Shown here piece after piece: positions 8,128 through 17,396 of a stretch of DNA of 64,000 bases; position 1 is the first letter of the stretch, and every line of letters begins with the position of its first letter. Below the pieces are notes generated by a model. The model was not told the origin of the DNA. It ran no database searches and was given only the letters and a program-made list of their open reading frames with translations. The stretch covers positions 1,860,001 through 1,924,000 of the forward strand of contig OY970376.1 in the NCBI GenBank assembly GCA_963718755.1, given 5' to 3'. Made by a program: the position numbers and the translations under genes. Origin of the DNA: VRUE01 sp963718755. GTDB lineage: Bacteria > Actinomycetota > Thermoleophilia > Solirubrobacterales > 70-9.

Positions 8128-8152
8128 CGGGCGGCGTAGTAGGCGCCGCCCG
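8128..8152 (+). terminator. Strong GC hairpin after arsR-like gene
   Basis: CGGGCGGCG and CGCCGCCCG form a perfect 9-bp stem with a 7-base loop. There is no T-tract. It insulates the arsR-like gene from promoter P3. Confidence 0.6.
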
Positions 8153-8201
8153 TCTAGGCGTGAAGTAACACACACATACAAGCATTCGCTTGTTTCCTTG
8201 T

Positions 8202-8230
8202 GACCACTTTGGCACCTCGTCGCCCCGTAG
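8202..8230 (+). promoter_or_regulatory. Promoter P3 driving the transfer operon
   Basis: GACCACTTT (8202-8210), an 11-base spacer and GCCCCGTAG (8222-8230). The transfer operon starts 55 bases after the -10 box, with a normal ribosome site. In all three copies GTGA follows the second box after two bases. Confidence 0.6.
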
Positions 8231-8284
8231 TCGTGAGCCAGCAAATCGGCTGGCACCAAGCACGACAACGGAGGTGGTCTAGAA

Positions 8285-9139
8285 GTGTCAATAGGAATTG
8301 GTGCTCAGCCCAAGCGGCGCGAAGGTGACGGTCGCTCGGTCGGCTCGGCGCTCCGGGCTGTGGGCCGGGTGGCGCTGTGGGCGCTGGTCGGGCTCCTGTT
8401 CCTGCGGGGGGTTTCCGGCGTGCTCACCGAGCCTCGGCAGGACGGCTCGCCCGCCGCCGATCGAAGCAGCGCCGCCGACCCCGCGACCGCCGCCTTCGCG
8501 GTTCGGTTCGCGCGGGCCTACCTCACGGATGCCTCGTCGCAGGCGCTGGCTCCATATCTCGCGCCTGGCACCTCGGCGCCGGCTCCCGGTGGGACCGGCA
8601 CCGTCGCCCAGGTCGAGCAGGCCGAGGTCGCCGCAGTCCGCGATCTCGGCGACCGCCAGGCGATCGTCACGGTCGCTTGCGGGCTCGACGACGCCCGCAC
8701 TCTCTACCTTGCCGTCCCGATCGTCCGCGAAGACGCGGCCGAGGTGGCGGCCCTGGGAGTGCCGGCGCTCGTCGCCGGACCGGCAGGGGTCGGGGCGAGC
8801 GTCGAGCCGCCCCGGCCCGTCGCCGGTCCTGACGCGGAGGCGATCGCCGGGCTCGTCCGGCGCTTCCTGCCCGCCTACCTGACGGCTGCGAGTCCCGGCG
8901 ATCTCTCCTATCTCCTCGCCCCGGGCGCGACGGTGACGCCGCCCGGTAACGGCTTCGAGCTCGTCGCCGTCGCGAGCGTGAAGCAGGTCGGGAGCTGGGA
9001 AGGTGCCCGGCGCACGGTGATCGCCACCGTGCGGGTCCGTGACGTGGCGAGCGGGGCGATCGTCTCGTTCGCCTACCGGCTCGGGCTCGTCCGGCAGGAC
9101 CGCTGGTACGTCGAGCAGGTCGAAGGGGCGCTCTCGTGA
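8285..9139 (+). CDS. TcpC-like conjugation protein
   Basis: The 284-residue protein has one N-terminal membrane helix (LRAVGRVALWALVGLLFLRGV), then two similar ~100-residue NTF2-like domains (FAVRFARAYLTDASSQALAPYL... and LVRRFLPAYLTAASPGDLSYLL...). This is the architecture of TcpC/VirB8-like conjugation proteins, which scaffold the transfer channel. A GTG at 8285 follows CGGAGG. It is the first gene after promoter P3 and overlaps the next gene by four bases. Confidence 0.72.
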   Translation: MSIGIGAQPKRREGDGRSVGSALRAVGRVALWALVGLLFLRGVSGVLTEPRQDGSPAADRSSAADPATAAFAVRFARAYLTDASSQALAPYLAPGTSAPAPGGTGTVAQVEQAEVAAVRDLGDRQAIVTVACGLDDARTLYLAVPIVREDAAEVAALGVPALVAGPAGVGASVEPPRPVAGPDAEAIAGLVRRFLPAYLTAASPGDLSYLLAPGATVTPPGNGFELVAVASVKQVGSWEGARRTVIATVRVRDVASGAIVSFAYRLGLVRQDRWYVEQVEGALS

Positions 9140-9444
9140 GCCGGCGGCTGGCAGTCGCCCTGGCCTTGGTCCTCGTCCTCGCGGCGGCGCTGTGGCTGGT
9201 GCCGGACGCGTTCGCCGCTGGCGGCAACGACGTGGGCCGCAACATCGGCTCGGAGCTACGCCGCTGGGCGGCTTCGATCTACGGAGGCCTTATTGCGATC
9301 GTCGGGCTGGTCTTCCTCCTCAACAGGAAGTTCACCGACCTCGCTGTCTTCCTGCTGGCCGCGATCCTGGTCGGCTGGCTCGTCTTCTCGCCTGACCAGG
9401 TCGCCGACGCGGCGCGGGCGATCGGAAATCGGATTCTGCCGTGA
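9136..9444 (+). CDS. VirB2/TrbC-like small membrane subunit
   Basis: The 102-residue protein has a signal-like N-terminus (LAVALALVLVLAAALWLVPDAFAAGG) and two further hydrophobic helices (SIYGGLIAIVGLVFLL; LAVFLLAAILVGWLVF). That is the usual length and layout of a T4SS pilin-like subunit. Both ends overlap neighbours by four bases (GTGA), fixing the GTG start. Confidence 0.6.
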   Translation: MSRRLAVALALVLVLAAALWLVPDAFAAGGNDVGRNIGSELRRWAASIYGGLIAIVGLVFLLNRKFTDLAVFLLAAILVGWLVFSPDQVADAARAIGNRILP

Positions 9445-10148
9445 GCGACGGCTACGAGCCGATCCGCTCCTACCAGCGGATCTTCCGCCCCGAGCGCCGC
9501 ATCTACTCGATCGAGGGCCGGCCGCTGCCGGTGCCGGGAGGGGTGCCGCTGCGCTGGCTGGCCTACGCGAGCGCGGCGCTTCTCGCTGTCGTCGCGATCG
9601 GCTCGGGATCGGCGGCGGTGACGCTGGCCCTCGCCGGGCTCGCCGGGCTCGCGGGCGCAAGCGCCGGGGGTCGGGTCGGCGGGTCGGTCGCCGCAGCCGG
9701 CGCGCTGGTGGCAACGTGGATCGGCGGCCTGGTGCTCGGGCTGCTCGACTGGCCGCTGCGGCTGGTCGTGATCCCGGCGGCCGTCGCGACCCTGGCGACG
9801 CAGGCGACCCCGGACGGGCGGCGCGCGGACCGCTTCGCGCTCTCCTGGCTCGCGGCCCACCTGGCACCGCTGCGGCGCTCCCTTGGCCGCCCGCTGCCGG
9901 CGGCGGGCCGGACGCATCTGCTGGGTGGGGAGCTGTGGGTCGCGCCCGACGAGCGCTCGCCCCGCCTTCGCCGGGGTCGGGTCCGCGGCCCGGCGATCGT
10001 CTTCTTCTCGCAGGCCGTCCCGGTGCGCGGCTCCGGTTGGCGGCGCCGGCGGGTGGCGCAGGCACCGGGCAGGCGAGCGCGCCGGGGAGACATGAGCGCG
10101 CGGCGGCTGGCGCTGGAGGAGGGCGAGGTCCTGGAGGTGCGCCCATGA
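9441..10148 (+). CDS. TcpE-like (VirB3 position) conjugation membrane protein
   Basis: The 235-residue protein begins YEPIRSYQRIFRPERRIYSIEGRPLPVPGGVPL, here given as RIFRPERRIYSIEGRPLP, matching the TcpE family start. Several hydrophobic helices cover residues ~35-115, followed by a basic C-terminal half. TcpE is a membrane component encoded next to the VirB4-like ATPase in Gram-positive elements, as here. GTG start by four-base overlap with the upstream gene. Confidence 0.62.
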   Translation: MSDGYEPIRSYQRIFRPERRIYSIEGRPLPVPGGVPLRWLAYASAALLAVVAIGSGSAAVTLALAGLAGLAGASAGGRVGGSVAAAGALVATWIGGLVLGLLDWPLRLVVIPAAVATLATQATPDGRRADRFALSWLAAHLAPLRRSLGRPLPAAGRTHLLGGELWVAPDERSPRLRRGRVRGPAIVFFSQAVPVRGSGWRRRRVAQAPGRRARRGDMSARRLALEEGEVLEVRP

Positions 10149-12562
10149 CCCGGTTCCCGCTGCGCTACGCGAGGCGGAACGTCCTGATCGGGCCGGGCGG
10201 GGAGGCGGCGGCGCTCTACCGCGCCGACACGATCGCCTATCCCTTCCTGCCGACCGCGGAGAAGCGGAGGCTGCTGCGCCGGCTTGAGCGCTTCGCCCAC
10301 CTAGCCGGCGCCGACTTCTCGATCTGGAGGGTCCAGCGGGCCTATCCCGCCGAGCGCTACGCGGCTGACCTCGCCGACCTCGCGGACGAGCGCCACGCCG
10401 ACGCCGAGGGCTGGCGGCGCTACCTGGAGGGCCACGAAACGCGGCTACGCGATCTCCGCTCCCACGTCCCCGAGGTCTACATCGCCGTCTCGCTGGCCGA
10501 GGGCGGGAGCGGCCCGAGCGCTCTGCGCTCGTTCGGACGGGTACGCCGCCGGGTCGAGGAGCTTGCCGGCGTCGGTGCGCCGCAGCCGATCTCTGGCTCG
10601 GAGCTCGAGGCGCTGGCGGCCGTCGAGCAGCGCACCTTCGACCGCCTCAATGGGGCGCTCGCCCTGAAACGAGCATCGACCGAGGAGCTGCACTGGATGC
10701 TGTGCCGCGCCGCCTGTCGCGGCGTCGCCGAGCCCGCGCTTGACCGGCACTGGCAACCGGACGCGCTGGTCGTCGTCGCGCCCGGCGGATCGGTCGCCTA
10801 CGAGCCCCAGGAGTCCGAGCTTTGGCGCTGCGCCAACGCGCCCGCGACCGAGCATCCCGGCGAGCCGCCGTCGCTTGAGGTCGAGGCCGAGGAGGGCACC
10901 GCCTACCAAGCCTTCCTCTGCGCGGGATCACTCGCCGAGGAGGCCGAGTTCCCCGGCGCCGCCGAGATTCTTTTCGGCCCGGCCGAAGACGCCGGCTTCC
11001 CGGTCGATGCGGTCCTGCACGCCGATTGGATCGGCAACCGCGAAGCGCTCGGCCAGGTGCGCAAGCGCATCCTCGATGTCGAGCACGCCTACCGCGAGCA
11101 GATGGAGGGCGCGAGTGGTCCGGGGGTGCTGGCCGAGGAGGACCGCGAGCTCGCCCGCGAGTACGAGGCGATCCTGCAGTCCTCGGCACATCCGCCGATG
11201 CTGCGGGCCTCGATCTCCCTTGCGGTAGGCGCTCCCGACCGCGAGGAGCTGGAGCGCCGGGTCGGGGCGCTGCGCGAGCGCTTCGGCGACGTGGCGCTGT
11301 ACCGCCCGCGCGGCCTCCAGCACGCGCTCTTTGCCGACCACCTGCCCCAGCCCGGCGGCGGCTCGGTGCCCGACTACGTGCAGCAGATGACGGTCGAGCA
11401 GTTCGGCGCGGCGGTGCCGATCGCGACCGCGCACGTCGGCTCGACCGAGGGCATCTACATCGGCTTCTCCCCGGCCGGCGGCGCCCGCCCCGTCTTCTAC
11501 GACCCGACCGAGGCGCCGCGCGAGGCGCGAGCCTCGGCGGTGCTCCTCGCTGGGACGCTCGGCTCAGGCAAGACGATCGCAGCGCAGTCGATCGCCTTCG
11601 CCGCCCAGCGTCGTGGCTCGCTGGTCGTTGACTTCGATCCCAAGCCCGACCACGGCCTGGACCGCGTCGCCGAGCTTGAGGGCGAGGTCGAGGTCCTTGA
11701 GCTCTCGGGCGCCCCCGAGCACCGGGGCAAGCTCGACCCGCTGGCGATCGGCCTGCCCGAGCTGCGCGAGGAGCTTGCGTCCAGCTACCTCCTAGAGCTG
11801 TTGCGCGATCCGCCGCCCTCCTGGGAGGTAGCGATCGACCGCGCCGTCCGCGATGCGGTGCGGGCGGGGGAGCGCAGCCTGCGCGGCGTCATAGACCGGC
11901 TGCGCTCGGCCGAGGCCGAGACGGGACGCGAGGCCGCCGAGGCGCTGGACGTGCTCTCGGACTTCGGCCTCGCGAGGCTGGGCTTCGGTACCGGCGAGGC
12001 CAAGCCGATCGAGGTTGAGCGGTCGGTAATCACGATCCGCACGCCGGGCCTCAGCCTGCCCGACCCCGGCGCCTCGCGCGAGACCTACACCCGCGCCGAG
12101 CGCGTCTCGGTGGCGACCCTCTCCCTGGTCGCCGCCCTGGCGCTGCGGCTGATCGCGGGCGACCGCAGCCGCCACAAGGTGGTCGTGCTGGACGAGGCGT
12201 GGTTCCTGCTCGCCTCGACGCAGGGCCGCTCGCTGCTCAACCGGATCATCCGGCTCGGCCGCGCCTTGAACGCGACGGTCCTGGTGGCAACCCAGCGCCT
12301 CGCCGACCTCGGCGAGCTGGCCGAGCTGTTCGGCGTCTACTTCCTGTTCGGCCAGGAGACCGACGCCGAGGCGAGGGCGGGGATCGCGCAGATCGGGCTC
12401 GACCTCGAAGACGGCGCAGCGCGGGCTCGTCTGCGCGAATACCGGCAGGGGCTCTGCCTGATGCGCGACCTCGACGGGCGGGTCGGCGAGCTGCGCTTCG
12501 ACCTCGTCTTCGGCGAGCTCCTGGCGGCGCTCGACAACACCCCTCGGGCGGTGGCCGCGTGA
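10145..12562 (+). CDS. VirB4-like conjugation ATPase
   Basis: The 805-residue protein has an N-terminal ~450-residue region typical of VirB4/TcpF, then a RecA-like ATPase. Walker A is GTLGSGKT at ~470 and Walker B is VVVLDEAW at ~679, followed by an ATQRLADL sensor region. It energises assembly and transport of the secretion channel at the membrane. The ATG at 10145 overlaps the upstream stop (ATGA); a long in-frame upstream extension runs over the preceding gene and is rejected. Confidence 0.85.
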   Translation: MTRFPLRYARRNVLIGPGGEAAALYRADTIAYPFLPTAEKRRLLRRLERFAHLAGADFSIWRVQRAYPAERYAADLADLADERHADAEGWRRYLEGHETRLRDLRSHVPEVYIAVSLAEGGSGPSALRSFGRVRRRVEELAGVGAPQPISGSELEALAAVEQRTFDRLNGALALKRASTEELHWMLCRAACRGVAEPALDRHWQPDALVVVAPGGSVAYEPQESELWRCANAPATEHPGEPPSLEVEAEEGTAYQAFLCAGSLAEEAEFPGAAEILFGPAEDAGFPVDAVLHADWIGNREALGQVRKRILDVEHAYREQMEGASGPGVLAEEDRELAREYEAILQSSAHPPMLRASISLAVGAPDREELERRVGALRERFGDVALYRPRGLQHALFADHLPQPGGGSVPDYVQQMTVEQFGAAVPIATAHVGSTEGIYIGFSPAGGARPVFYDPTEAPREARASAVLLAGTLGSGKTIAAQSIAFAAQRRGSLVVDFDPKPDHGLDRVAELEGEVEVLELSGAPEHRGKLDPLAIGLPELREELASSYLLELLRDPPPSWEVAIDRAVRDAVRAGERSLRGVIDRLRSAEAETGREAAEALDVLSDFGLARLGFGTGEAKPIEVERSVITIRTPGLSLPDPGASRETYTRAERVSVATLSLVAALALRLIAGDRSRHKVVVLDEAWFLLASTQGRSLLNRIIRLGRALNATVLVATQRLADLGELAELFGVYFLFGQETDAEARAGIAQIGLDLEDGAARARLREYRQGLCLMRDLDGRVGELRFDLVFGELLAALDNTPRAVAA

Positions 12563-14715
12563 GTCGGCGTGTCATCGCGACGCTCTGCCTGGCGGCGCTG
12601 ATCGTGCTGCTCGCCCATCCCGTCTCGGGCGCGGCGAGCGATGTCTGGGGCAACGTCGGACCCTCGCCCCAGGTCGGCGGCGAGGGGATCGCCGGCCGCT
12701 ACCCGCTCACCAACTACTCGCTCGACCAGCACTTCGACGCGGTCGAGGCATCGCTGACCGGTGGGGTGGACGTCTCCGGCGTCCCGCCGATGATCGCCTT
12801 CTTCCTCGCCCAGGTCCTCTGGCTCGGGACGAGCTTCCTGGCGAACCTGCTCATCACTCTTTTCGGCTTCGCCTTCGGCCTCGATCTGGTCAACGGCTCG
12901 CAAGCCACCGGAGGCGCCGGGGCACTCGCGCCAGTCTCCCGCGCGATCCACTCGATCTATGCCGGTGTCCTCGGCGAGCCGTGGCTTGTGCTCGCTGTGG
13001 CGATCGCCGGCATCTGGGCGATGTGGAAGGCACTCGTCCTTCGTCGCTACTCCGAGACGGCGGGGGCGCTGGGGCTGTCGCTGGTCTACGTCGTACTCGC
13101 CCTGTTCTTCGTCTCCCAGCCGGGGGCGACGATCGGCAGCGTCTCCAAGTGGACGAATGAGATGTCGGGGGCGTTCCTGTCGATCTCCTCCCACGGCAAC
13201 GCGACGAGCGCCCGGCAGGCGAAGGAGGACACGGCAAACGAGCTGTTCGACCTGCTCGTCTTCAAGCCCTGGGTCGTCCTCAACTTCGGCGGGATCGAAC
13301 ACTGCGTCCGCGCCGGCACCGGCTCGAAGGAGTCCGATCCCGAGTCGGTCGCGGTACGGCCGCTGTCCTTCAACCCCGATCGCGACGCCACGCTCGCCCG
13401 CCGCCTCCAGACCGGGACCGAGATCACCGCGGACGGCAAGGTCTGCGTCAACAACGCGAACAAGTACGCCCCCCGTTTCCTCCGCTACAGCCTCGGCGTC
13501 GATGAGCACGACGAACGCGGCAAGGAGTACGACGCCCTAAACGACGGCGACGCCTCCGACCTCCCCGACGCGGAGCGCTCGGGCTATCGCCTCGGCGTCG
13601 CCGACAAGCCGGCGACCGATGCGATGGAGGAGGGCGGCCAGTACCAGCGGCTGCTGCTGGCGATGGTTCTGTTCGTCGGCGAGCTCGGCGCCTTCCTGCT
13701 GCTGGGGTCGCTCTCGATCGGGGTGATCCTCGCCCAGGTCCTGCTGCTGCTCCTGCTCGCCTTCAGCCCGGTCGCGCTGATCGCGGCGGTGATCCCCGGT
13801 CGCGGTCACGACTTCTTTAAGGGATGGCTGGAGAAGCTGGCCGGCTACCTGCTGCGCAAGGCCGCCTACTCGCTGATCCTGGCGATCCTGCTCGCCGTCA
13901 GCGGCGCCCTGTCGAGCGCGACCGACCAGCTCGGCTGGCTGATGTCCTTCGGCCTCCAGTCGCTTTTCTTCTGGGCCGTCTTCCTCCAGCGGAAGACCCT
14001 CGCCGACAGCCTGATCGGGATCGCGACCGGGCCGAAGGCGCCGGGACGGGATGCCTCGCTGAAGCTGCTCTCGGTCTACGCGGGCGGGCGCATGGCGGGG
14101 CGCTTCGCGCAGCCCCTGCGGCGCGGCGCCCGCTCGGCAGCGGGCGCGCCTGGTCGCTTGGTTGGCGCCGTCCGCCGGGGCGGGGAGGGCGACTCGCGCC
14201 GGGCCCCTCTTTTCGGCACCAGCCACAGCAGGCCGGTCGGGGACGACGCGCCTCCCATCGACGCGCCGGAGCCGACCCAGCGCCCGCGCCCGGCGGCGCC
14301 TTCGACCGGCGGCGAGACCGGGAAGGGCACCTCGGGCTCCCCAGCGCGGGCTTCGTCCGATGAGCCTTCGGCGGCCGGCACGTCGGGCAAAGGCGCTCGC
14401 AGGCGCAAGCGCCCCACCGGCGATACGGCGACCGTCGATGCCCCGCCGCGCGATCAGCGCTCCGAGGAGAAGCCGCCGGGGCGTCCTGCCAAACGCGAGG
14501 GCAAACAATCCGCCGCCGGGCAGCCGCCGGCTCGCAAGGCCACGTCCCCTCCCCAGGGCGATGACACCCTTGGCGCGGAGCTCCGTGCCGAGCGTGAGCG
14601 CAGCGGCGAGGCCGCGAGGAAGCCGCCAGCTGCGGAGAAGCGGCCCGATCCCCGCCCGGATGCCCCGCCGCCATCCCGGCGCTGGCGCAAGTGGCGGAAA
14701 GGCCGCGAGCGATGA
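12559..14715 (+). CDS. VirB6/TrbL-like polytopic channel protein
   Basis: The 718-residue protein has a signal-like N-terminus, about seven membrane helices between ~75 and ~475 (for example MIAFFLAQVLWLG, FLLLGSLSIGVILAQVLLLL) and a hydrophilic Cys-containing loop between the helix groups. A ~220-residue basic, Pro/Ala/Arg-rich cytoplasmic tail follows. This is the TrbL/VirB6 plan for the inner-membrane channel. GTG start overlapping the VirB4 stop (GTGA). Confidence 0.75.
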   Translation: MSRRVIATLCLAALIVLLAHPVSGAASDVWGNVGPSPQVGGEGIAGRYPLTNYSLDQHFDAVEASLTGGVDVSGVPPMIAFFLAQVLWLGTSFLANLLITLFGFAFGLDLVNGSQATGGAGALAPVSRAIHSIYAGVLGEPWLVLAVAIAGIWAMWKALVLRRYSETAGALGLSLVYVVLALFFVSQPGATIGSVSKWTNEMSGAFLSISSHGNATSARQAKEDTANELFDLLVFKPWVVLNFGGIEHCVRAGTGSKESDPESVAVRPLSFNPDRDATLARRLQTGTEITADGKVCVNNANKYAPRFLRYSLGVDEHDERGKEYDALNDGDASDLPDAERSGYRLGVADKPATDAMEEGGQYQRLLLAMVLFVGELGAFLLLGSLSIGVILAQVLLLLLLAFSPVALIAAVIPGRGHDFFKGWLEKLAGYLLRKAAYSLILAILLAVSGALSSATDQLGWLMSFGLQSLFFWAVFLQRKTLADSLIGIATGPKAPGRDASLKLLSVYAGGRMAGRFAQPLRRGARSAAGAPGRLVGAVRRGGEGDSRRAPLFGTSHSRPVGDDAPPIDAPEPTQRPRPAAPSTGGETGKGTSGSPARASSDEPSAAGTSGKGARRRKRPTGDTATVDAPPRDQRSEEKPPGRPAKREGKQSAAGQPPARKATSPPQGDDTLGAELRAERERSGEAARKPPAAEKRPDPRPDAPPPSRRWRKWRKGRER

Positions 14716-15944
14716 GGGCCAGGCATCGCGGCGGATCGGCTCTCGCCCTGGTCGCGGTCGGTGTCCTCGCGGCCGTGGTCGTCGCGATCGCTGGCACGGC
14801 GATGGCGATCCTCGGCAGCGAGATCGCCTGCATGGGCGGGGGCGGCTCGGCCCTCGCCGCCCCGGCGACGAAAGCCGCGGTGCGCGAGATTCCGCCCAAG
14901 CGGCTCCGCATCTACCAGCAGGCCGGGCAGCGCTTCGATGTCGATTGGGGCTTCCTCGCCTCGATCGGCTACCAGGAGTGCGGCCACCGCACCTGCGCCG
15001 AGGTCAACCCCTCCGGCTGCGGCGGCCCGATGCAAATCGGGATGGTGCGCGAAAGCGCCTGTAGCCCAGGGTCGGGGCCGACGATCTGGGAGCGCTACAA
15101 GGTCGATGCGGACGGCGGCGGTGCCGACCCCTTTGATCCCGCCGATGCGATCTTCACCGCCGCCCGGATGCTGCGTCCGGTCTTCGGGCTCGCGGGGGAT
15201 TCCTTCGCCGCCTATCGGGAGGTCGCCTGCAACTACTACGGCGCCTGCTCGGACGGCGTCGCCAACTACGCCGACGAGGTAATGGCGCGGGCCGTCGAGT
15301 ACGGCTTCCGCGGCAAAGGATCGCCGTCGCCGACTAGCCCGGCGGCGACCGAAACCGCCGCGAGCGGGGGTGGCTCGTCCTGCGGGTCGAGCTTGCTGGC
15401 CGGGGCGAGCGGCAACGAGATCGTCCGCATTGCACAGAGCCAGCTCGGCCGCAGCGAGGACCCCCCCGGTACGAACTGCAACCCCTACGGGCCGTGCGTC
15501 GAATGGTGCTCGCTGTTCGTCGCCTGGGTATGGAAGCGGGCGGGCGTTCCGCTGGAGGGCAGTACCGCGACCTACGCCTACTCAGGCACCGTCTACGAAT
15601 GGGCGGAGGCCCACGAAGGCGGCGGTCTGCCCGGCGCCACGGCTCCCGGCGAGCCACCCTTTTCAGCGGCTGAGCCGAACGGCGCCCGCGTCCTGCCACC
15701 GACCGCGACGCCGGCTCCCGGCGATGCCGTCCTCTACGGCAGCGGCCCGACCGCCAGCGATCACATCGGCATCGTCGAGCGCGTCTTCCCCAGCGGGCAG
15801 ATCACGACGATCGACGGCAACTTCGGCGATCGGGTCGCCCGCTCGGGGCCGTTCCTGCCCACCCAGGCCGTCCAGTACGGGATGCCGGCGCCGATCTTCG
15901 GCTACGCCCACCCGCCCAGCACCGAGGACGGCAGCGATGGCTGA
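14712..15944 (+). CDS. Two-domain wall hydrolase (lytic transglycosylase + CHAP)
   Basis: The 410-residue protein has one N-terminal membrane anchor. The first domain (residues ~65-190) has SIGYQECGHRTCAEVNPSG and CGGPMQIGM, as in SLT-type transglycosylases with a catalytic Glu. The second (~230-400) has VEWCSLFVAWVWKRAG and DHIGIVERV, the Cys and His of a CHAP amidase/endopeptidase. It locally opens peptidoglycan for the conjugation channel (VirB1 role). The ATG at 14712 overlaps the upstream stop. Confidence 0.85.
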   Translation: MRARHRGGSALALVAVGVLAAVVVAIAGTAMAILGSEIACMGGGGSALAAPATKAAVREIPPKRLRIYQQAGQRFDVDWGFLASIGYQECGHRTCAEVNPSGCGGPMQIGMVRESACSPGSGPTIWERYKVDADGGGADPFDPADAIFTAARMLRPVFGLAGDSFAAYREVACNYYGACSDGVANYADEVMARAVEYGFRGKGSPSPTSPAATETAASGGGSSCGSSLLAGASGNEIVRIAQSQLGRSEDPPGTNCNPYGPCVEWCSLFVAWVWKRAGVPLEGSTATYAYSGTVYEWAEAHEGGGLPGATAPGEPPFSAAEPNGARVLPPTATPAPGDAVLYGSGPTASDHIGIVERVFPSGQITTIDGNFGDRVARSGPFLPTQAVQYGMPAPIFGYAHPPSTEDGSDG

Positions 15945-16461
15945 CCGGCTTCGCGCCCTGCTCGACCGCCCGCTCGACCCGAGCGCGGCGCGGGTGATCC
16001 TGGCCCTCTCCAGTGCGATCTTTCTCGGCGTCGCAGCGCTGTTCGTCCTCGCGGGCGGCGAGCCCGACCGGCCGACCTCGCAGGAGGACCGGCCGGCAGC
16101 AGCTTTCCCGCCCGTGCCAGCCGCCCCGGTCGAGGAGGTCGAAGACGAAGCGGCCGAGCATCACCCGCCGACCCGGCGGCAGGACCCGCAGGACGAGAAG
16201 GGCAGCGCCGCCGCCCGGCGAGCGGCCCACGCCCTGCGATCGCATCGGGCGCTCCAGCACGTCCCCTACCGGGACGGCGAGGTGACGGTCGCGCTGACCG
16301 GGGCGCGGGGGAGCCGGGCCGTCTTGCGCGTCAGCGCGCCCACGGTCCCGGAGGCCCGGCGGGGATGGCGTCGGTTCCTGCGGCGCTACCGCGACTCGGG
16401 CCGAGCCTACGTCCCGGTCTTCAAGGCAGCCGGCAGCGCGCGACCGAGGGGCGGGGCGTGA
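15937..16461 (+). CDS. Single-pass membrane protein of the transfer operon
   Basis: The 174-residue protein has one membrane helix (VILALSSAIFLGVAALFVLAGG) at ~20-42, then a Pro/Glu/Arg-rich linker. A basic C-terminal domain follows (YRDGEVTVALTGARGSRAVLRVSAPT...RRFLRRYRDSGRAYVPVF). It overlaps both neighbours (8 and 4 bases), so it belongs to the operon. No family is recognised; it could be an accessory channel subunit. Confidence 0.6.
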   Translation: MADRLRALLDRPLDPSAARVILALSSAIFLGVAALFVLAGGEPDRPTSQEDRPAAAFPPVPAAPVEEVEDEAAEHHPPTRRQDPQDEKGSAAARRAAHALRSHRALQHVPYRDGEVTVALTGARGSRAVLRVSAPTVPEARRGWRRFLRRYRDSGRAYVPVFKAAGSARPRGGA

Positions 16462-17396
16462 ATGTCGGCAGCCTTTTTTCGGGTATCGGCGGATTCGAGC
16501 TCGGCTTCGAGCGAGCGGGGATGCGCGTCTCATGGCAGGTCGAGCAGGACGCCTACTGCCGGGCCGTCCTCGCCCATCACTTCCCCGACGCCGCCCGATA
16601 CGAGGACGTGCGAGAGGTCGGCGCCAGCAACCTCGCCCCGGTCGACCTCATCTGCGGCGGCTTCCCCTGCCAGGACCTCAGCAGCGCCGGCAGGGGAGCC
16701 GGGATCGACGGCGCCCGCTCGGGTCTTTGGTCCGAGTTCGCCCGGATCGTTCGCGAGCTTCGACCCGACTACGTCGTCGTGGAGAACGTGCCCGCCCTCC
16801 TCACCGGGAAGGGGAAGCGCTGGGACCGAGGCCCCATCGGACGAGTTCTCGGAGACCTGGCCGAAGCACGGTATGACGCGGAGTGGGCGTGCCTGTCGGC
16901 TAGAGAGTTCGGGGCACCCCACCCGCGAAAGCGGGTCTGGATCGTGGCCTACCCCGCACGGGATGCCGAAGCCGGGGCAGCGTCGGAACCCAGGGCCGAG
17001 CGGCAACGAGCTCGGGCGGGCGGTCAACGAAGCCGAGCGGAGGACCTGGCCGACACCGACACGGAGCGACAGTCAGGGAGGGCCGGGGAACTCGGGTCGC
17101 CAGGGCGGGGAGAACTTGAAGACGGCGGTTGTTGCTCGGGAGCCGGTCTTCCCGACGCCGATCGCGAGCAACACGAAGGCCGAGCACAAGCGCTCGGCGG
17201 GCCGGCTGGCGAGGAGCTACGGGGCCACTGGGCCGCTGAACCCGCCGTGGGTCGAGTGGCTGATGGGGTTCCCCATCGGGTGGACCGCCTTGCCGCCCTC
17301 GGCAACGCCCTCGTCCCGCAGATCGCGGAGTGGATCGGGCGCCGCATCCTCGAATACGAGCGCGCGACGGAATCGCGCCGGGAGGCGGTGAGCTGA
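16458..17396 (+). CDS. C5 DNA methyltransferase (phage/element type)
   Basis: The 312-residue protein has motif I LFSGIGGFELGFERAG, motif IV GGFPCQDLS with catalytic Cys, motif VI VVVENV, motif VIII RKRVWIVAY and a C-terminal GRVADGVPHRVDRL..LGNALVPQIAEWIG block. The middle ~80 residues are low-complexity and charged. The GTG at 16458 overlaps the upstream stop. It probably protects the element from host restriction on transfer. A second long open frame covers the same DNA (see findings). Confidence 0.85.
   Translation: MNVGSLFSGIGGFELGFERAGMRVSWQVEQDAYCRAVLAHHFPDAARYEDVREVGASNLAPVDLICGGFPCQDLSSAGRGAGIDGARSGLWSEFARIVRELRPDYVVVENVPALLTGKGKRWDRGPIGRVLGDLAEARYDAEWACLSAREFGAPHPRKRVWIVAYPARDAEAGAASEPRAERQRARAGGQRSRAEDLADTDTERQSGRAGELGSPGRGELEDGGCCSGAGLPDADREQHEGRAQALGGPAGEELRGHWAAEPAVGRVADGVPHRVDRLAALGNALVPQIAEWIGRRILEYERATESRREAVS

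Noticed and set aside
9293..10144. Long in-frame extension upstream of the VirB4 gene
   Set aside because: It runs through two well-supported overlapping transfer genes in another frame and is Arg/Ala-rich noise. The ATGA overlap at 10145 fixes the start.
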